From Lumbricus terrestris (lineage: Eukaryota; Annelida; Clitellata; Crassiclitellata; Lumbricidae), in assembly GCA_949752735.1 (NCBI GenBank), contig OX457052.1, positions 37,327,868 through 37,391,867 of the forward strand: 64,000 nucleotides of DNA, written 5' to 3'. The number at the start of each line of letters is the position of its first letter. The stretch's first letter is position 1. This document shows, piece by piece, positions 21,203 to 33,129 of this stretch. Position numbers and translations under genes: made by a program. The notes under the pieces are model-generated. The model made no database searches, was not told the origin of the DNA, and worked only from the letters and a program-made list of their open reading frames with translations.

Positions 21203-21658
21203 TAGGGCTGCCAACTCTTAATTTTACCATTCCGACAGTACTAGATAGGCCCATGACATTTTCACATTTATAATTTTATATATCAATTTACACTGTCCAC
21301 ATATAGGCACAAAGCCGTGGAAATCAGCCCGTCATCTCTCAAAAGCGTTAGAACGGACTAACAGTAGGCTACATAGTACATAGGACACAATATGCTACTG
21401 AGTGTCAGTGGTTTGTAAAGTTTTCAAGACTTGAGCCCAGCGCTGTCAAACACATTCGATGTTCAACGTTAGGTCTAATAGGGCGCCGAACACAAAATCA
21501 TCACACAACTTGCCGAGTTTGGTGTGTAAAATAACAACAATTTGTCAGGTTCATATCTACCACAAATTCCGGGACAATTTAAGATCAATCTGGGACAATG
21601 GACGCACATAGCCGATTCCGGGAGTGTCCCGGCGAATCCGGGACGGTTGGCAGGCCTA
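21203..21658. mobile_element. non-autonomous hAT (Ac-like ends)
   Basis: The ends TAGGGCTGCCAAC / GTTGGCAGGCCTA are inverted repeats with one mismatch. The flanks are the exact 8-bp duplication TATATTCA (21195-21202, 21659-21666). The gene 4 unit has the empty site TATATTCAC near 31475. Confidence 0.9.
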
Positions 21659-21954
21659 TATATTCACAAATCATTGTGACAGTTCCATGGGCGTAACTTT
21701 CCCCTGAAAAGTGGTGGTGACTATTCCTCTGCTCAAAACTTATCCCTTCTCTTCTCTCCATCGGCTTCCTCCGTCCCTCCCCATATACGTACGAATTTAG
21801 GATAAATTCTATAGTCTAGTGATAACTCTTCCTCCATTCTCACTCTTTACCCTCTTTAATTTCTCTCGCTGGTGCGCTCCACGATCTTTCCATTCACGGA
21901 TCATTAAGACAACGTTTAAAACACAGATCTTTCACATTGTTGTATCCAGATTAC

Positions 21955-22132
21955 CAGGGCTTAAAGTGTGCCTGGACGATCATGGACGGCGTCCATGCAC
22001 TTATTTGAAAATCTGAACGCCGTCCTGCCACTTATTGGCGAGGACTGACTGGAAAGGTAAGAGGCGTCCATGCACTTCTTTTGGAAAGGTAAGGGGCGTC
22101 CAGGCACTTATTTTTTCACACTTTTAGCACTG
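21955..22132. mobile_element. 178-bp hAT MITE nested in the composite element
   Basis: The ends CAGGGCTTAAAGTGT / ACACTTTTAGCACTG are imperfect inverted repeats; the 8-bp duplication CAGATTAC (21947-21954, 22133-22140) is exact. Inside, GGCGTCCATGCACTTATTT-type words recur. A relative lies at 37828-38010. Confidence 0.92.
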
Positions 22133-22487
22133 CAGATTACTCATATTCTATTCGTCTGTCTCGATAATTAAACAATTCTATCTCAAAGTATAGTGTGCAT
22201 TTGCACCCTAGGCTATGCTTAATTGTAGGTTACTCGCGTCATTCCAATCCAGCTGGCAACTTGAAAAATGACGGATAAGATTTTCAACTAATTTCTAAAG
22301 GCGCTCCTCTATATGTGTACACATAGCACTATATTTTATCAATTTGATTCATTTCAAATTTACTTATATTCGTCTGTGAAATCGAATGTAGTATTGGGTT
22401 CTAAGATGAACGCATCTGCCTCTCTATCTTCTCCCTCTCTAAAAGCGTTCTTTTCCCATCTAGATGATAATGTTATGTATGAATCTA

Positions 22488-23309
22488 CAAAGTGCTTCAA
22501 TAAAAAGTAAGCCAAACTGTTTTTCACATAATTATCTCTAATGCCTGATGATCAATCATACTAAATTTTTCCCCATATTTATAGAATTCAACAAACAGTA
22601 AGCTTAATTATGATTTCAACATATCATGTAATAAATTTGAACGGTCAGAAAGATATAAATCCTTCAACTTCATCTGCCAAAATTTTAAGTTTTCAGCAAC
22701 TCTGTTAGGGTGTTCGTTGCGGTTTCAACGCTTAGTCGTTCCCATTTTGTCTTCAGTGATCCTGAAGTAAAAATTAACGGAGTCTATTATCGCAACGTTC
22801 TGTTGTCACAACATACCTGTTATCCGAAATCTATAGCTCCAGAAGGCTATTTTCGTTTTCAACAGAACAATGCCAGCCCACAGAGCTAGGGAAACCATCG
22901 AAATGCTGATAAGACAGACACCATACTTCATTTCTACCACATTATGGACTCCGAGCAGTTCAGCTTTAAATCCTGTCGCCTATGACATCTTCTTTATTTA
23001 GATAATCAACCAATATTACTTAGAGTTTCTTCACAAACATATTAAAGACTGTTTTCATATTTGAAGTACTTTATTACAAAATCCAAAGAAAAATTGCTCG
23101 TAAACTCAAATTTCGTCAGATGAAGTTGAAAGATTCATAAATATTATCTTTCTATCCGTTCAAATTTATGACATGATATGTTGGAATCATAGGCCTATTG
23201 TTGGTTCAATTCTCCATATATCGGGAAAATTTTAGTATGATTGATTATATATCAGGCATTAGAGATATATGAAAAAACAGTTTGACTTACTTTTTATTGA
23301 ACCACGGTG
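22488..23309 (+). mobile_element. mariner/Tc1-like element with ~190-bp inverted repeats
   Basis: TA lies on both sides (22486-22487, 23310-23311). The right end read inwards is CACCGTGGTTCAATAAAAAG; the left end CAAAGTGCTTCAATAAAAAG. Similarity continues inward for about 190 bp on each side (AACTGTTTTTYCA, ATCTCTAATGCCTGAT, CATATCATGT, AAATTTGAACGG, TTCAACTTCATCTG). Confidence 0.88.
22735..23003 (+). pseudogene. mariner/Tc1 transposase relic
   Basis: The frame reads VKINGVYYRNVLLSQ and then GYFRFQQNN; after a 2-nt loss it continues PAHRARETIEMLIRQTPYFI and LNPVAYDIFF. This is the FxQDNAPxHxAR and LNPxDY region of mariner-type transposases, with D changed to N in the first and D to A in the second, so both catalytic acids seen here are lost. 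The N-terminus is missing. It cannot be active. Confidence 0.85.
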
Positions 23310-23612
23310 TATATTTTATATGTCTTGCCCGCTCTCTTATCTGACCAACCTGTCTTAATAGGATGATATAATTATTATTGTACGTCACATTCCTCCTGAA
23401 ACCGCCCATGCTCCTACTGCGCCAAAAAGTTTGCTGTCAGCGACCAACTTTAAATAATTTTATGTTGTCGTCTTCAGTTGAATCATGACCTCAGTTGAAT
23501 CAAGTCCAAAGAGTATATATAAGGCTACCAGTATCCACTCGTTCGAGCAATTATATCGTCCAAGGGATAGTTGTTTAACTTGCTGGCCCTTTTTCCTTTG
23601 GATTTTGTAATA

Positions 23613-23825
23613 AAATCACCACCACCTTTTGGTCCGGTAAATAATTATTTTTTAAACATGAAAGTATTCGGCTATCGAAATATTATATGCAATTTCGAAT
23701 TTGCGATGTTAGTCACGAATAGCCAAAATTATAGGCTATAGGCCTATATTATGTTAGACAGGTAAATGTCTTCATGTTTAAAAAATATTCATTTGCCGGA
23801 CCAAAAAGTGGTGGTGACTGTCACC
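23613..23825. repeat. inverted repeat inside the composite element
   Basis: CACCACCTTTTGGTCCGGTA with ATTTTTTAAACATGAA on the left is mirrored by TTCATGTTTAAAAAAT and TGCCGGACCAAAAAGTGGTG on the right. The ~105 bp between contain a TAGGCCTAT word. Confidence 0.75.
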
Positions 23826-24519
23826 ACCACTTTTAAAAGTGGTGGTGACTGGACACCACCGTCACAATAGAAAGTTACGCCTATGGACAGTTCAGTGCAT
23901 GTTTTTTAAATGTTAGAATACGCTATGCTAAAAGCGTGTTTGTCTTTTTGTCGACAAAGATCAAACGAGCTAGATTCGCTTTCATCACGAAGCAAGTTAG
24001 TGGTTAGATAACAATGTTCATGTGGCCCAATGCAAATAATTTGGAAGAGTCACTCACGTTGGATCATTCAAGCATGCTGAGTCAATCAACGGATACTAAG
24101 TCTTGCAACGTTGTATGTTGGATACGCATCACTTGAAACCGCTTGCAGCACATGTTGACACGATTGCCATGCAGACCCAAAATGGTATGCATGTATGGGG
24201 CAGGTATAAGACGCTACAGAAGTTATGGAAGTTGACCTTTTCTAGTGCAGAATATTGATAGAAGAGGACCACATAGTCGAGTGAATTAGATAGGTTAGAC
24301 GGAAGATGAACAGATGTTCACGTAATGAGGCGGATAAACTGAAAATATAGATCTATAGAATGAGGTTTAAGGCATTATTATTATTAAAAGAATCTCAATA
24401 TATCAGAATAAAGGTGGCAAGCACGTGTATGAGAAGAGAGACACAGAGGCAGAGAAGGAGAGAGAGAGGAGGTTGGTTATAGATCCCAGATGTAGCGTCA
24501 GGATGAGTGGGTGGACATG

Positions 24520-24745
24520 TGTGTTGACCACAAAGAGGTGGATGAGCTAAGCTACGTTTAGGATGTTATCCCTCTTCCTAACCTAGCAGGAAGAGGTAGA
24601 GGCAAGTCCAGGCAGCACGCAGGTTGGCTGGTCTGCAGGTAACTGACGTCAACAAGTAACTGACCTGGCAGTAGGCAGTTTGGCTGGTTAGCCAGGAAGT
24701 GAGTTTGCGGTCCTAAAAAATTAATGGTCATCTAAAGAGAGGAAC
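24520..24745. repeat. duplication-unit spacer, gene 3 copy
   Basis: TTGACCACAAAGAGG, GGATGTTATCCCTC, AACCTAGCAGGAAGAGGTAG and GGCAGTAGGCAGTTTGGCTG recur at 31515-31735 behind gene 4 in the same order. Confidence 0.9.
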
Positions 24746-24752
24746 CTAAGTA

Positions 24753-25466
24753 TATATATATACTTCGTTTATTCAAGAAAAACTAAGTTGACACACCGCA
24801 ACTTATTACATGAAACAAAAACAAAAAGTATTTTAAAGAAGTAAATAGGCTGAAGTAACGATTGTCCACAGAATTCAGGCTGGTAGCGAAAGATAGATTA
24901 CTTTCTAGTTCTTAGAATTGACACTGCGAACAGTCTTAAAAAGAACACGAGAGATGAAATTAAAGTCATCTTTTCTAGGCAGTTCAAAGTTGTGTGGTCG
25001 CGAACGCAGAGCATAAGGCCTTTTAACAATAGGTGGAAATAGACTTCGGAGTACATGATTTAAATTCCAGATGACACACTTTAAGAGTCTAAAGTCTGCA
25101 TCATCAATCAAGCGGTCAAGATCAGGGTAATGAGAAGGGAGGTATCCCAATCGCTTGACCTTTTGTAGGAAGCGTTGAAGTTTGAGGCGATCAATTGCAG
25201 TGGTGTATCCCCACCAAGCAGGGGAGGCATACAGAAGACGAGAGATGGTTGTTGCACGGGCTACCTCGTGGAGGGCAGAAGAGGGGAGACCATGGGCTCG
25301 TAGGACTCTAAGCGCGAAGAGCGACCCAGAGCAGGTACTTAGAACAGCATTGACATGTGATGTTGCTCCAAGATCATCATTGATGGTCACGCCTAGTATG
25401 AGCATTGAAGTTACTCTCTCGATTTCCAATTCGGGAGGAGCAATTTTTGCTTTGGAACTGCGACGG
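24753..25466 (-). mobile_element. 5'-truncated LINE insertion with AATAAACGAAG tail
   Basis: AAGTA flanks both sides (24748-24752, 25467-25471), and the gene 4 unit has one uninterrupted AAGTA at the same place (31739-31743). On the minus strand the element ends TTGAATAAACGAAGTATATA. It encodes the end of a LINE ORF2. Confidence 0.85.
24905..25466 (-). pseudogene. LINE reverse transcriptase C-terminal fragment
   Basis: About 185 codons run from the truncated 5' end to the stop. Recognisable parts are MLILGVTINDDLGATSHVNA, LRVLRAHGLPSSALHEV, SRLLYASPAWWGYTTAIDR and RPYALRSRPHNFELPRKDD, the region after the RT fingers/palm in CR1/jockey-like LINEs. Catalytic YxDD lies upstream and is missing. 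The frame has no internal stop, so the insertion may be fairly young. A relative of the same ORF end is at 49236. Confidence 0.85.
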
Positions 25467-25722
25467 AAGTAGACAGGTTTTCCTAGAGAGAGTATATAAT
25501 ATATTTAACAATATCGGTGTAAAGATTGAAAGTAATAATTATGTGGTATGGTTATACAGAATATAGAGATAGGTGGTTGCTTAGTAGAGCGGCAAGGGAA
25601 GAGCCGGTGGCTAGCTTCAGGCAGTCTGCGAGGCATCCTAGCCTAGGGGCGGTTTGGAAAAAATCTGCATATAGAGAAAGGACGTGAGGCACCCGGGGCG
25701 CTCGGCACTGGTCACTCGGAAC

Positions 25723-26103
<381 letters not shown>

Positions 26104-26482
26104 CGACGAACATCGTGACTGAGACGACGAGAACACAGTCTGTATCATTATTGTTCTTTTTGCACGGCATATGTCTTTAATATAATTATAATTTAAAATA
26201 CAGTACAGTGTCTTCTTATTAGCTAGCTTCCCCCACATCGGCTACACATGCATATATACTGCAAAGTTAATTTTCCGCATGACAGTATGCTGACTTCTTT
26301 ACCGACTCCAAGCAAGTTAGCCCACATAATATATCCAATGGCAAGTACAATGGATATTGTTTAAGCGATGCTATTGGTAACTAATACAATAGACGTCCTG
26401 TTTAAAGAAATCGAATGACAAGACTTATAATTATGGCAGCGGGTTCTTTGATGGAAGCAGAGAGACCTACTATGTATATATA

Positions 26483-26760
26483 CTAGCTGGGGTACCCGGT
26501 ATTACCAGGGAATTTGGGGGTTCGGGCCGTTCCCCGACAATCCCTCCCTCCGTCCCTCCCTCCCTCCTACCCTCACTTGCCATCCCTTGCCATCCCTTCC
26601 TACTCCTTCCCTTCCCTTCTCTTCCCTTCCTTTCCCTTCCCTTCCCTCCCTCTCTCCCTCCCTCTCTCCCTCTCTCCCTCCGTCCGACCGTCCGTCCCTT
26701 CCTCCCCTTCCCTCCCTCCCTACCTGCATCCCTCCCACCCCTCCCTTCCTCCCTCTGTTC
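26483..26760 (-). mobile_element. Helitron-like 3' end plus CCCTCC-rich stretch, gene 3 unit
   Basis: CTAGCTGGGGTACCCGGTAT with TTACCAGGG is a diverged Helitron 3' terminus read on the minus strand. TTCGGGCCGTTCCC and a CCCTCC-rich stretch follow, as at 57330. The 5' end was not found. Confidence 0.65.
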
Positions 26761-26819
26761 AGAGCCTCATTGGTTCATCCATAAATTCTTACAGTGCTTT
26801 GTAATTTTATATAGCCTAT

Positions 26820-27162
26820 AATAATAATCTTCGTTTATTAACATTCAATCTGACAGACCGCAGAACGATTACATAATTATACAAGTTATGCAAAAAATAC
26901 GGCCAACTTCGCACCACACACAGGTCGGCTACAGCAGGCTCGGTAACTTAACACTAATGGCCTAAGTGCTGGAACGCTCCTGATGCGGCCAATGCCAGGA
27001 ATGGGAGGGGCGATCTTATTTTCAACAGAAAGACAAATAATACAACAGAAAGCGCCACTGGCAGCTAACAGAAAATTCAAATAATTTTTTGTCCCGAGCG
27101 AAGCTTGAACTCAGGCCGCGATAATGTTGATCGACCAGCGCTCTCGCAACTGAGCTACGGTA
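26820..27162 (-). repeat. tRNA-derived SINE (family 2), gene 3 unit
   Basis: On the minus strand the head reads GTAGCTCAGTTGCGAGAGCG (A box) and later GAGTTCAAGCTTCGCTC (B box). A ~250-bp body follows, ending TTAATAAACGAAGATTATT. The same SINE is at 32757-33103. The tail matches that of the LINE at 24753. Confidence 0.85.
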
Positions 27163-27199
27163 TATATTATACATGTATAATAATTATTATATTTGCCAT

Positions 27200-27420
27200 A
27201 CTTAAAGACCAAGGAACATGTAGTTGGTTAGCCTATATACATGTAACATTTCCCGAAACCGATAGACTTAAAAAGTTCCCGGAATTTGGGTCGCTTAAGT
27301 TAATTGTCAGGTTAAAAGTAGCAGTAATCGTTTACACTAAAAACACTCAAGCATATTATATCCCTTTCCTGATTTATTACTGTATCGTACATCTTGCCAC
27401 ACGAATATAAGTCATAGCAG
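27200..27420 (+). repeat. left part of duplication unit, gene 4 copy
   Basis: Matches 15860-16080 and 33130-33355. Confidence 0.9.
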
Positions 27421-27784
27421 AAAATGTCTTTGTATCGTTCAATAATGTATTCTAACATCCTACGTGACTCTGTATATGGGTCAATGTATTCTCATAATTT
27501 ACATAGTATCAGAAATATCCGGGTCTTCACCATAAGAAACCGTTCTTTGTTGGCATACTCAGCTGAGTTTCTGTCCAATTTGAAACCGATTTGATATGAT
27601 AACATATGGGTTTAATTCCAAGCATTGCTCAAGCACTTGATTTTCCGACAAGAATGGATGTTCGACTGTGTTAAAATTACTGTAACAATGTCTTATTGTT
27701 CATTTCAGAGATCTAGAATATGAACAAGAAGAGACATTGTTATTCAGAATACTATGTTTTCTCTTGTTCTTCTCGTTTTTCTGT

Positions 27785-27923
27785 TTCTTTTGTTTTCCCT
27801 GTCTCTGTATCAACCTCTGCCTCTGCCTCTGTCTATGCCACTGCCACTGTCTCTGCCTCTGCCTCTTCCTCTGCCTCTGCCTCTGCCTCTGCCCCTGCCC
27901 CTGCCTCTGCCTCTGTGACGTCA
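27785..27923. promoter_or_regulatory. hexamer array and TGACGTCA upstream of gene 4
   Basis: A (CTCTGC/CCTCTG)n array to 27914 is followed by TGACGTCA at 27916-27923. GCTATCATTGGTTAGCGTG follows about 60 bp later, as in the gene 3 unit. Function is inferred only from conservation between recent duplicates. Confidence 0.35.
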
Positions 27924-28324
27924 CATTGTGAACAAGACCACGTCGTACAGTATCATTATCATAATATGGTCTGGTGTAATGCTATCATTGGTTAGCGTGA
28001 AACACAGCTTGATTGACAGCTTATTCAAGGCTCTGTAACCAAGAAAGGCGGAGCTCCTTGCAGAATTATCTGGCCAACGGTTTATGAACGCTAGTACAAA
28101 GATAGCTTTATTTTAACTCATAGGCTACAGGTCTGTAGATACATTTCACTCAGTTGAAACATTTCCGCTTTTAATATAAGTAAAAAAACTGGAACGTTTT
28201 AAGACCAGCACTTCTGATAGCCTACCTTTCGATATTGAACGTCTTATCTAACTTTCTATTGAAAGCCATCGACTTGCACGAAAAAATCGCTGTACGTCTG
28301 GAAAGCCAACCGCTGCTACACAAA

Positions 28325-30586
28325 ATGTTTCGACTAATTTCAATTTCTTCTGTTTTCTTAGTGATCATCGTTGTGAAACTGACTGTCGGTGAGTTTATAA
28401 AACAATTTGCTGCATTTCAACTGCGCATGATCGAACGTAAAACGAAGTTAACATTATGTCGTTGGTTTCACATACTAAGCTTCGGTTGTAGACTAAATGC
28501 AAATAATGGTAATTTTGCAATATTTTATTTACATGTACTTAATTGTGATTTTAATGCAGAATTAGCTGTAACGACAAAAGATGCCACATGTAGCAGTAGA
28601 ACAACGGATGATGACTCCACTACTGCACCTCGAACAACAAGTACACAACTCACTGAAGCGACCAACATAAATTCTGATTCACCGGAAGTCGCAAAAACAT
28701 CAACCGTCGTCCATACGGCAGATGGTATGATACTGAAATCTATTCAAAATACCCGGAAAACGTTTCATTATTATAATAGGCCTATAATAATCACTATTCC
28801 GCATAATTTTAAGCTTACTTAGCGACATTCTCAAATATCTGAACAAAAATGGGCGACGATAAACACATAATTATGACATACGACGTACTTAAGTTCCTTA
28901 CACGGTAACCGCTCCGGAGAGGAAATTTAAACTGGCAGTTTCAAATTTGCAGTAGGGTGGTTCGAATGGCATTAAGCTGTATTACAGGATCGAGAGTACA
29001 CCTACGTTTCTATTCACTGCAAGGTAACTGGAAAGCTGAATGAGACGAAACAAAAATGTATCGCGCCATCTTTGAACGATAGGTTATCTTTAATACTGAA
29101 GCACCTCGATGCGACACCTCCACGATGTGTGCTATAACTTCATGTACGTATGATTGTATGTACACTTGCTATGGCACCCCTTCAAGATTGATACTCAGAA
29201 GCGCTCCCGTCTACAGCGCGGACACTGAATCGGAGTTTCACGCCGAAGCGCTGAGCAGTTTCGAGTGAAGGACTTGCCTAAGGTCCCTACGATGAGACTT
29301 GAGGTGGAATAATAAGTGTCAATACTAAAACAATTGCCTTGAGGCATGCCTCTGCATATTGAAACGTTCGGTGTATAGTAAAAGCATCAAGAGCATAATT
29401 AAATTGGCAGCTGAGAATTTCATGTGACTACCAAGGATACGAATCCCAGAAGCAGTGCCAATTCGTTACCACGGTTACAGCGTCTCGATTACACTGCTAC
29501 TTCATGCTTTCATTGTTTTCAGTTTCAGCATACGTCATCAATTCAGTTTCAAAGTTTGATCCAGTTAGATGCAAGGCTCTCAGTATAGCCAGCGCAATTG
29601 ACTTCATCTACGTTCTGTGTTATGATGAGAACTATATTGATGTACGAGCTTACGACGTTAGCTTTCCGCACGATCTGCTAATGATGTATCTAGTGCATAA
29701 CGATAAACGTGTGAATAATTTCACAATGTTCATCGATATGGTTGCCATTGGAAACACGAATTCGATTTTATACATCGGTGATAGGAATTGCAAATGCATT
29801 TGGATGATAGACACGGTTAGCAATGTTGTAGTCAGCGGATGGCTAAGTGAACTGGGTGATGAATTCAGTTTGTCATTGGCCAATGACAATCATCTACTGG
29901 TTTTGAGGTATTTTGAAGATCTTCCGCATTTAGAGATCTACAGTCAAGCTGCGAAACTTGTACGAAGAGTTCCACTTCCAAACGACTTCAAAGGTCCTTT
30001 CAATGCCATTCAGAAGCCGAATGGAGAATTCATCGTCAGCCACAGATCTAAGAAGAATGATGGTGTGAGTGTTAGTTTCCTAAATATAAATGGGAACATT
30101 TTGGATCTGTTTAAACTGAAAGAAACTGTGGGTTTCCATGAAGCGAAATTGTTTCACACTATAAACTTCAGTGATCCTTTTGTTGCTGAAATATTTAGTG
30201 GAAACGTTTATTCGCGTATATTTGATGAGAGTAGATCTACAGTAAAGTGGAAACTAACCGATTTCAGTTTCATCATGAGCAACTGCTCAGAAGAAAGCTC
30301 CGGAGAAATTATAGGTTTCCGAGACACTGACGGACGTATTTTCAGTCAGATCATAGAAAATCCAAATTACATACAGTACGCAAAGTTGTTTTGGGATCCG
30401 ATTAGCAAACACCTGTTGGTGGCTGAAAATATATTGGGAAATATGTATGCATTTGACACAAACAGTCTTAGGTGGAGTCATATGTATAGCTTGCTGAATT
30501 TTGTGCCTGACTATGACATCAAGGAAAAACAATTCAGTATACTTCATCCTGGTCGTGTGGAAATTTTGACATTAAACAAAAACTAA
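28325..30586 (+). CDS. secreted beta-propeller-like protein, gene 4 (exons 28325-28388, 28560-28724, 29529-30586)
   Basis: This is the cleanest member. Exon 1 (64 nt) encodes MFRLISISSVFLVIIVVKL and stops in phase 1 before GTGAGT. Exon 2 (165 nt, symmetric phase 1-1) encodes a Thr/Ser-rich linker (TTKDATCSSRTTDDDSTT) with a single 17-residue unit, ending before GTATGA. The last exon follows a double acceptor TTTTCAGTTTCAG. The sum, 1287 nt, gives about 428 residues. Blade-like repeats: IDFIYVLCYDENYIDVRAYD, SILYIGDRNCKCIWMIDT, LSLANDNHLLVL, GPFNAIQKPNGEFIVSHRSK, EIIGFRDTDGRIFSQI, HLLVAENILGNMYAFDTN. Four cysteines (VRC, LCY, CKC) match the other genes. Secretion and a propeller fold are inferred; a ligand is unknown. 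Confidence 0.86.
29160..29305 (-). repeat. SINE tail fragment in intron 2 of gene 4
   Basis: Equivalent to 19070-19210 in gene 3. Confidence 0.8.
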
Positions 30587-30654
30587 TTGTCAAACTCAGC
30601 GATAAATTTTAAACACTGGCAACATTTCTTTGTCTTGGTTATGAGGAGCTGTGG

Positions 30655-30980
30655 TTAGCCATCCTCATCATCCTCATCATCAACAATTCAACATCCTCCT
30701 CCTCCTCCTCCTCCTCCTCCTCATTCTCCTTCTCCTTCTCCTCCTGTTCCTCCTCCTCCTCCTCTTCCTATTTCTCTTCCTTCTCCTTCTCCTCATCCTA
30801 CTCCTTCTCCTCCTCTTCCTTCTCCTCCTCCTATGCATCCTCCTCCGTCTCCTCCTCCTTCTACTTCTCCTCCTCCTCCTACTCCTTCTCCTCCTCATCA
30901 TCATCATCTTTCTCATCATCATCATCATCTTTCTCGTCATCGTCGCCGACGCCGCCACCATCATCATCATGGACCAAGGT
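30655..30980. repeat. (CTC/CTT/CAT)n array behind gene 4
   Basis: An impure trinucleotide array of ~325 bp between the stop codon and the polyadenylation signal. It is much longer than the equivalent behind gene 3. Confidence 0.93.
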
Positions 30981-31124
30981 CTCATCGACATCTGATTCCA
31001 TTTTCACCATGTTCTTCCACTGTTCCAGTTCCAGTTTGATGCGGCTCAGCTCTTGCAGTGATGTGCCGCACCAGACGGTTAAATCATCCGCCCATTCGCC
31101 AAAATCAATTTCATGCATTTTCAA
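30960..31124 (-). other. antisense open frame conserved behind genes 3 and 4 (possible exon)
   Basis: On the minus strand the non-repetitive part reads MKMHEIDFGEWADDLTVWCG, then TSLQELSRIKLELEQWKNMV, KMESDVDETL and an acidic tail from the trinucleotide array. The mixed composition, unlike nearby repeat frames, suggests a former or real exon with a helical segment. The copy behind gene 3 (20690-20840) has a 1-nt deletion near the start. No splice context could be proved and I do not recognise the family. Confidence 0.3.
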
Positions 31125-31338
31125 CGTTTCTTAGACTCGATTATGGGCTATCATGGTCAGCAACCTTCGTCAACATCATCGACTTATGAAGCTTTACATT
31201 AAACTTTTGAACGTCACTTTTCTCAGAAGGGCCTAAAAAGAAATAGGTGGCATAAAGAATATCCTCCTACAAAACCTCAAGCACAAATCAAGTTTTTCCC
31301 TATTGTTTGCCTTATAATTATTAAGTCTTTTATTTTGC

Positions 31339-31344
31339 AATAAA
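31339..31344 (+). terminator. polyadenylation signal of gene 4
   Basis: AATAAA in TTTTGCAATAAATGTTTG, as behind gene 3. Confidence 0.5.
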
Positions 31345-31514
31345 TGTTTGTCTGTTATTTTGACTGTTATCTGTATCTTATAGAATCTGAAATTCTATGT
31401 GTATTTTCGTTGTATCGTTTCCACGGAAACGATAAAACTAAAATACTCAGTGATTAGTGAATAATTATATATTATATTCACCAATCATTGTGACAGTTTA
31501 TTGTATGTTTATTA

Positions 31515-31990
31515 AATGTTGACCACAAAGAGGAGGATGAGCTAAGCTAAGTTTAGGATGTTATCCCTCCTCCTAACCTAGCAGGAAGAGGTAGAGGTAA
31601 GTCCAGTCAGCACGCAGACTGGCTGGTCCGCAGGTAACTGACGTCAGCAAGTAACTGACCAGGCAGTAGGCAGTTTGGCTGGTTAGTCAGGAAGTGGAGA
31701 ATAAGGACCTAAAAATGGTCATCCAAAGAGAGGAACCTAAGTAGGCAGGTTTGACTAGAGAGAGTATGATATATTTAACAATATCGGTGTAAGGATTGAA
31801 AGTAATAATTATGTGGTATGGTAATACAGAATATAGAGATAGGTGGTTGCTTAGTAGAGCGGCAAGGGAAGAGCCAGTGGATAGCTGCAGGCAGTCTGCG
31901 AGGCATCCTAGGGGCGGTTTGAAAAAATCTGCATATAGAGAAAGGACGTGAGGCACCCGGGGCGCTCGGCACTGGTCACTCAGAACCCGA
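31515..31990. repeat. duplication-unit spacer, gene 4 copy, with empty LINE site
   Basis: Matches 24520-24745 and then 25472-25724, uninterrupted across 31739-31743 where the gene 3 unit has the LINE. Frames here are not genes. Confidence 0.9.
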
Positions 31991-31993
31991 GAG

Positions 31994-31994
<1 letters not shown>

Positions 31995-32059
<65 letters not shown>
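31995..32059. repeat. (GA)n array, gene 4 unit
   Basis: Short counterpart of the expanded array at 25725. Confidence 0.95.
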
Positions 32060-32062
<3 letters not shown>

Positions 32063-32413
32063 GACGAGAACAGTCTGTATCATTATTGTTCTTTTTGCAC
32101 GGCATATGTCTTTAATATAATTCTAATTTAAAATACAGTAGGCCCCTACAGTGTCGTCTTATTAGCTAGCTTCCCCCACATCAGCTACACATGCATACTG
32201 CAAAGTTAGTTTTCCGCATGACAGTATGCTGACTTCTTTACCGACTAGCCCACGTAATATATCCAATGGCAAGTACAATGGATATACATTGTTTAAGCGA
32301 TGCTAGTGGTAACTAATACAATAGACGTCCTATTTAAAGAAATCGAATGCCAAAACTTATAATTATGGCAGCGGGTTCTTGATGGTAGCAGAGAGACCTA
32401 CTATGTATATATA

Positions 32414-32690
32414 CTAGCTGGGGTACCCTGCATTGCCAGGAAATTTGAGGGTTCGGGCCGTTCCCCGACAATCCTTCCCTCCGTCCCTCCCTCCAACCCT
32501 CCGTCCCTCCCTCCTACCCTCCATTCCCATCCCCTACCGCCCGCCCGCCAGCCCTGCCTCCCTCTCTCCCTCCCTCTGTCCGACCGTCCGTCCGTCCGTC
32601 AGCCCGTCCCTCCCTCCCCTTCCCTCCCTCCCTACCTACATCCTTTCCTACCTCCATCCCTCCCACCCTCCCTCCCTTCCCCACTCTGTT
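32414..32690 (-). mobile_element. Helitron-like 3' end plus CCCTCC stretch, gene 4 unit
   Basis: CTAGCTGGGGTACCCTGCAT with TGCCAGGAAATTTG followed by TTCGGGCCGTTCCC, the duplicate of 26483-26760. Confidence 0.65.
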
Positions 32691-32756
32691 CAGAGCCTCA
32701 TTGGTTCATCCATGCATTCTTACAGTGCTTTGTAATTTTGTATAGCCTATTATAAT

Positions 32757-33103
32757 AATAATCTTCGTTTATTAACATTCAATCTGACAGACCGCAGAAC
32801 GATTACATATACAAGTTATGCAAGAAATACGGCCAACTTCGCACCACACACAGGTCGGCTACAGCAGGATCGGTAACCTAACATTAATGGCCTAAGTACT
32901 GGAACGCTCCTGATGCGGCCAAGCCAGAAGTGGGAGGGGCGAACTTATTTCCAACAGAAAGGCAAACAACACAACAGAAAGTGCCACTGGCAGCTAACAG
33001 AAAATTCAAATAAATTTTTTGCCCTGAGCGAGGCTTGAACCCAGGCCGCGATAATGACTCTCAGTTGATCGACCAGCGCTCTCGCAACTGAGCTACGCTA
33101 TAA
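32757..33103 (-). repeat. tRNA-derived SINE (family 2), gene 4/5 spacer
   Basis: Minus strand: GCGTAGCTCAGTTGCGAGAG (A box), GGCCTGGGTTCAAGCCTCGC (B box, better kept than at 27110), body, and the tail GAATGTTAATAAACGAAGAT. Confidence 0.87.
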
Positions 33104-33129
33104 TATATTATATTGGCTATTATACTTAA

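Larger units (their letters stand above)
21686..23885. mobile_element. composite hAT-like element containing three other insertions
   Basis: The ends CATGGGCGTAACTTTC and GAAAGTTACGCCTATG are inverted repeats with one mismatch. They are flanked by the exact 8-bp duplication GACAGTTC (21678-21685, 23886-23893). Subterminal AAAGTGGTGGTGAC occurs on both sides. It contains a 178-bp hAT MITE, a mariner relic and an inverted-repeat segment at 23613-23825. No transposase of its own is visible. The gene 4 unit lacks it. Confidence 0.85.

Noticed and set aside
27100..27165. Candidate tRNA gene on the minus strand
   Set aside because: A and B boxes are good but the acceptor stem does not pair, and a ~250-bp body with a LINE-like tail shows it is a SINE.
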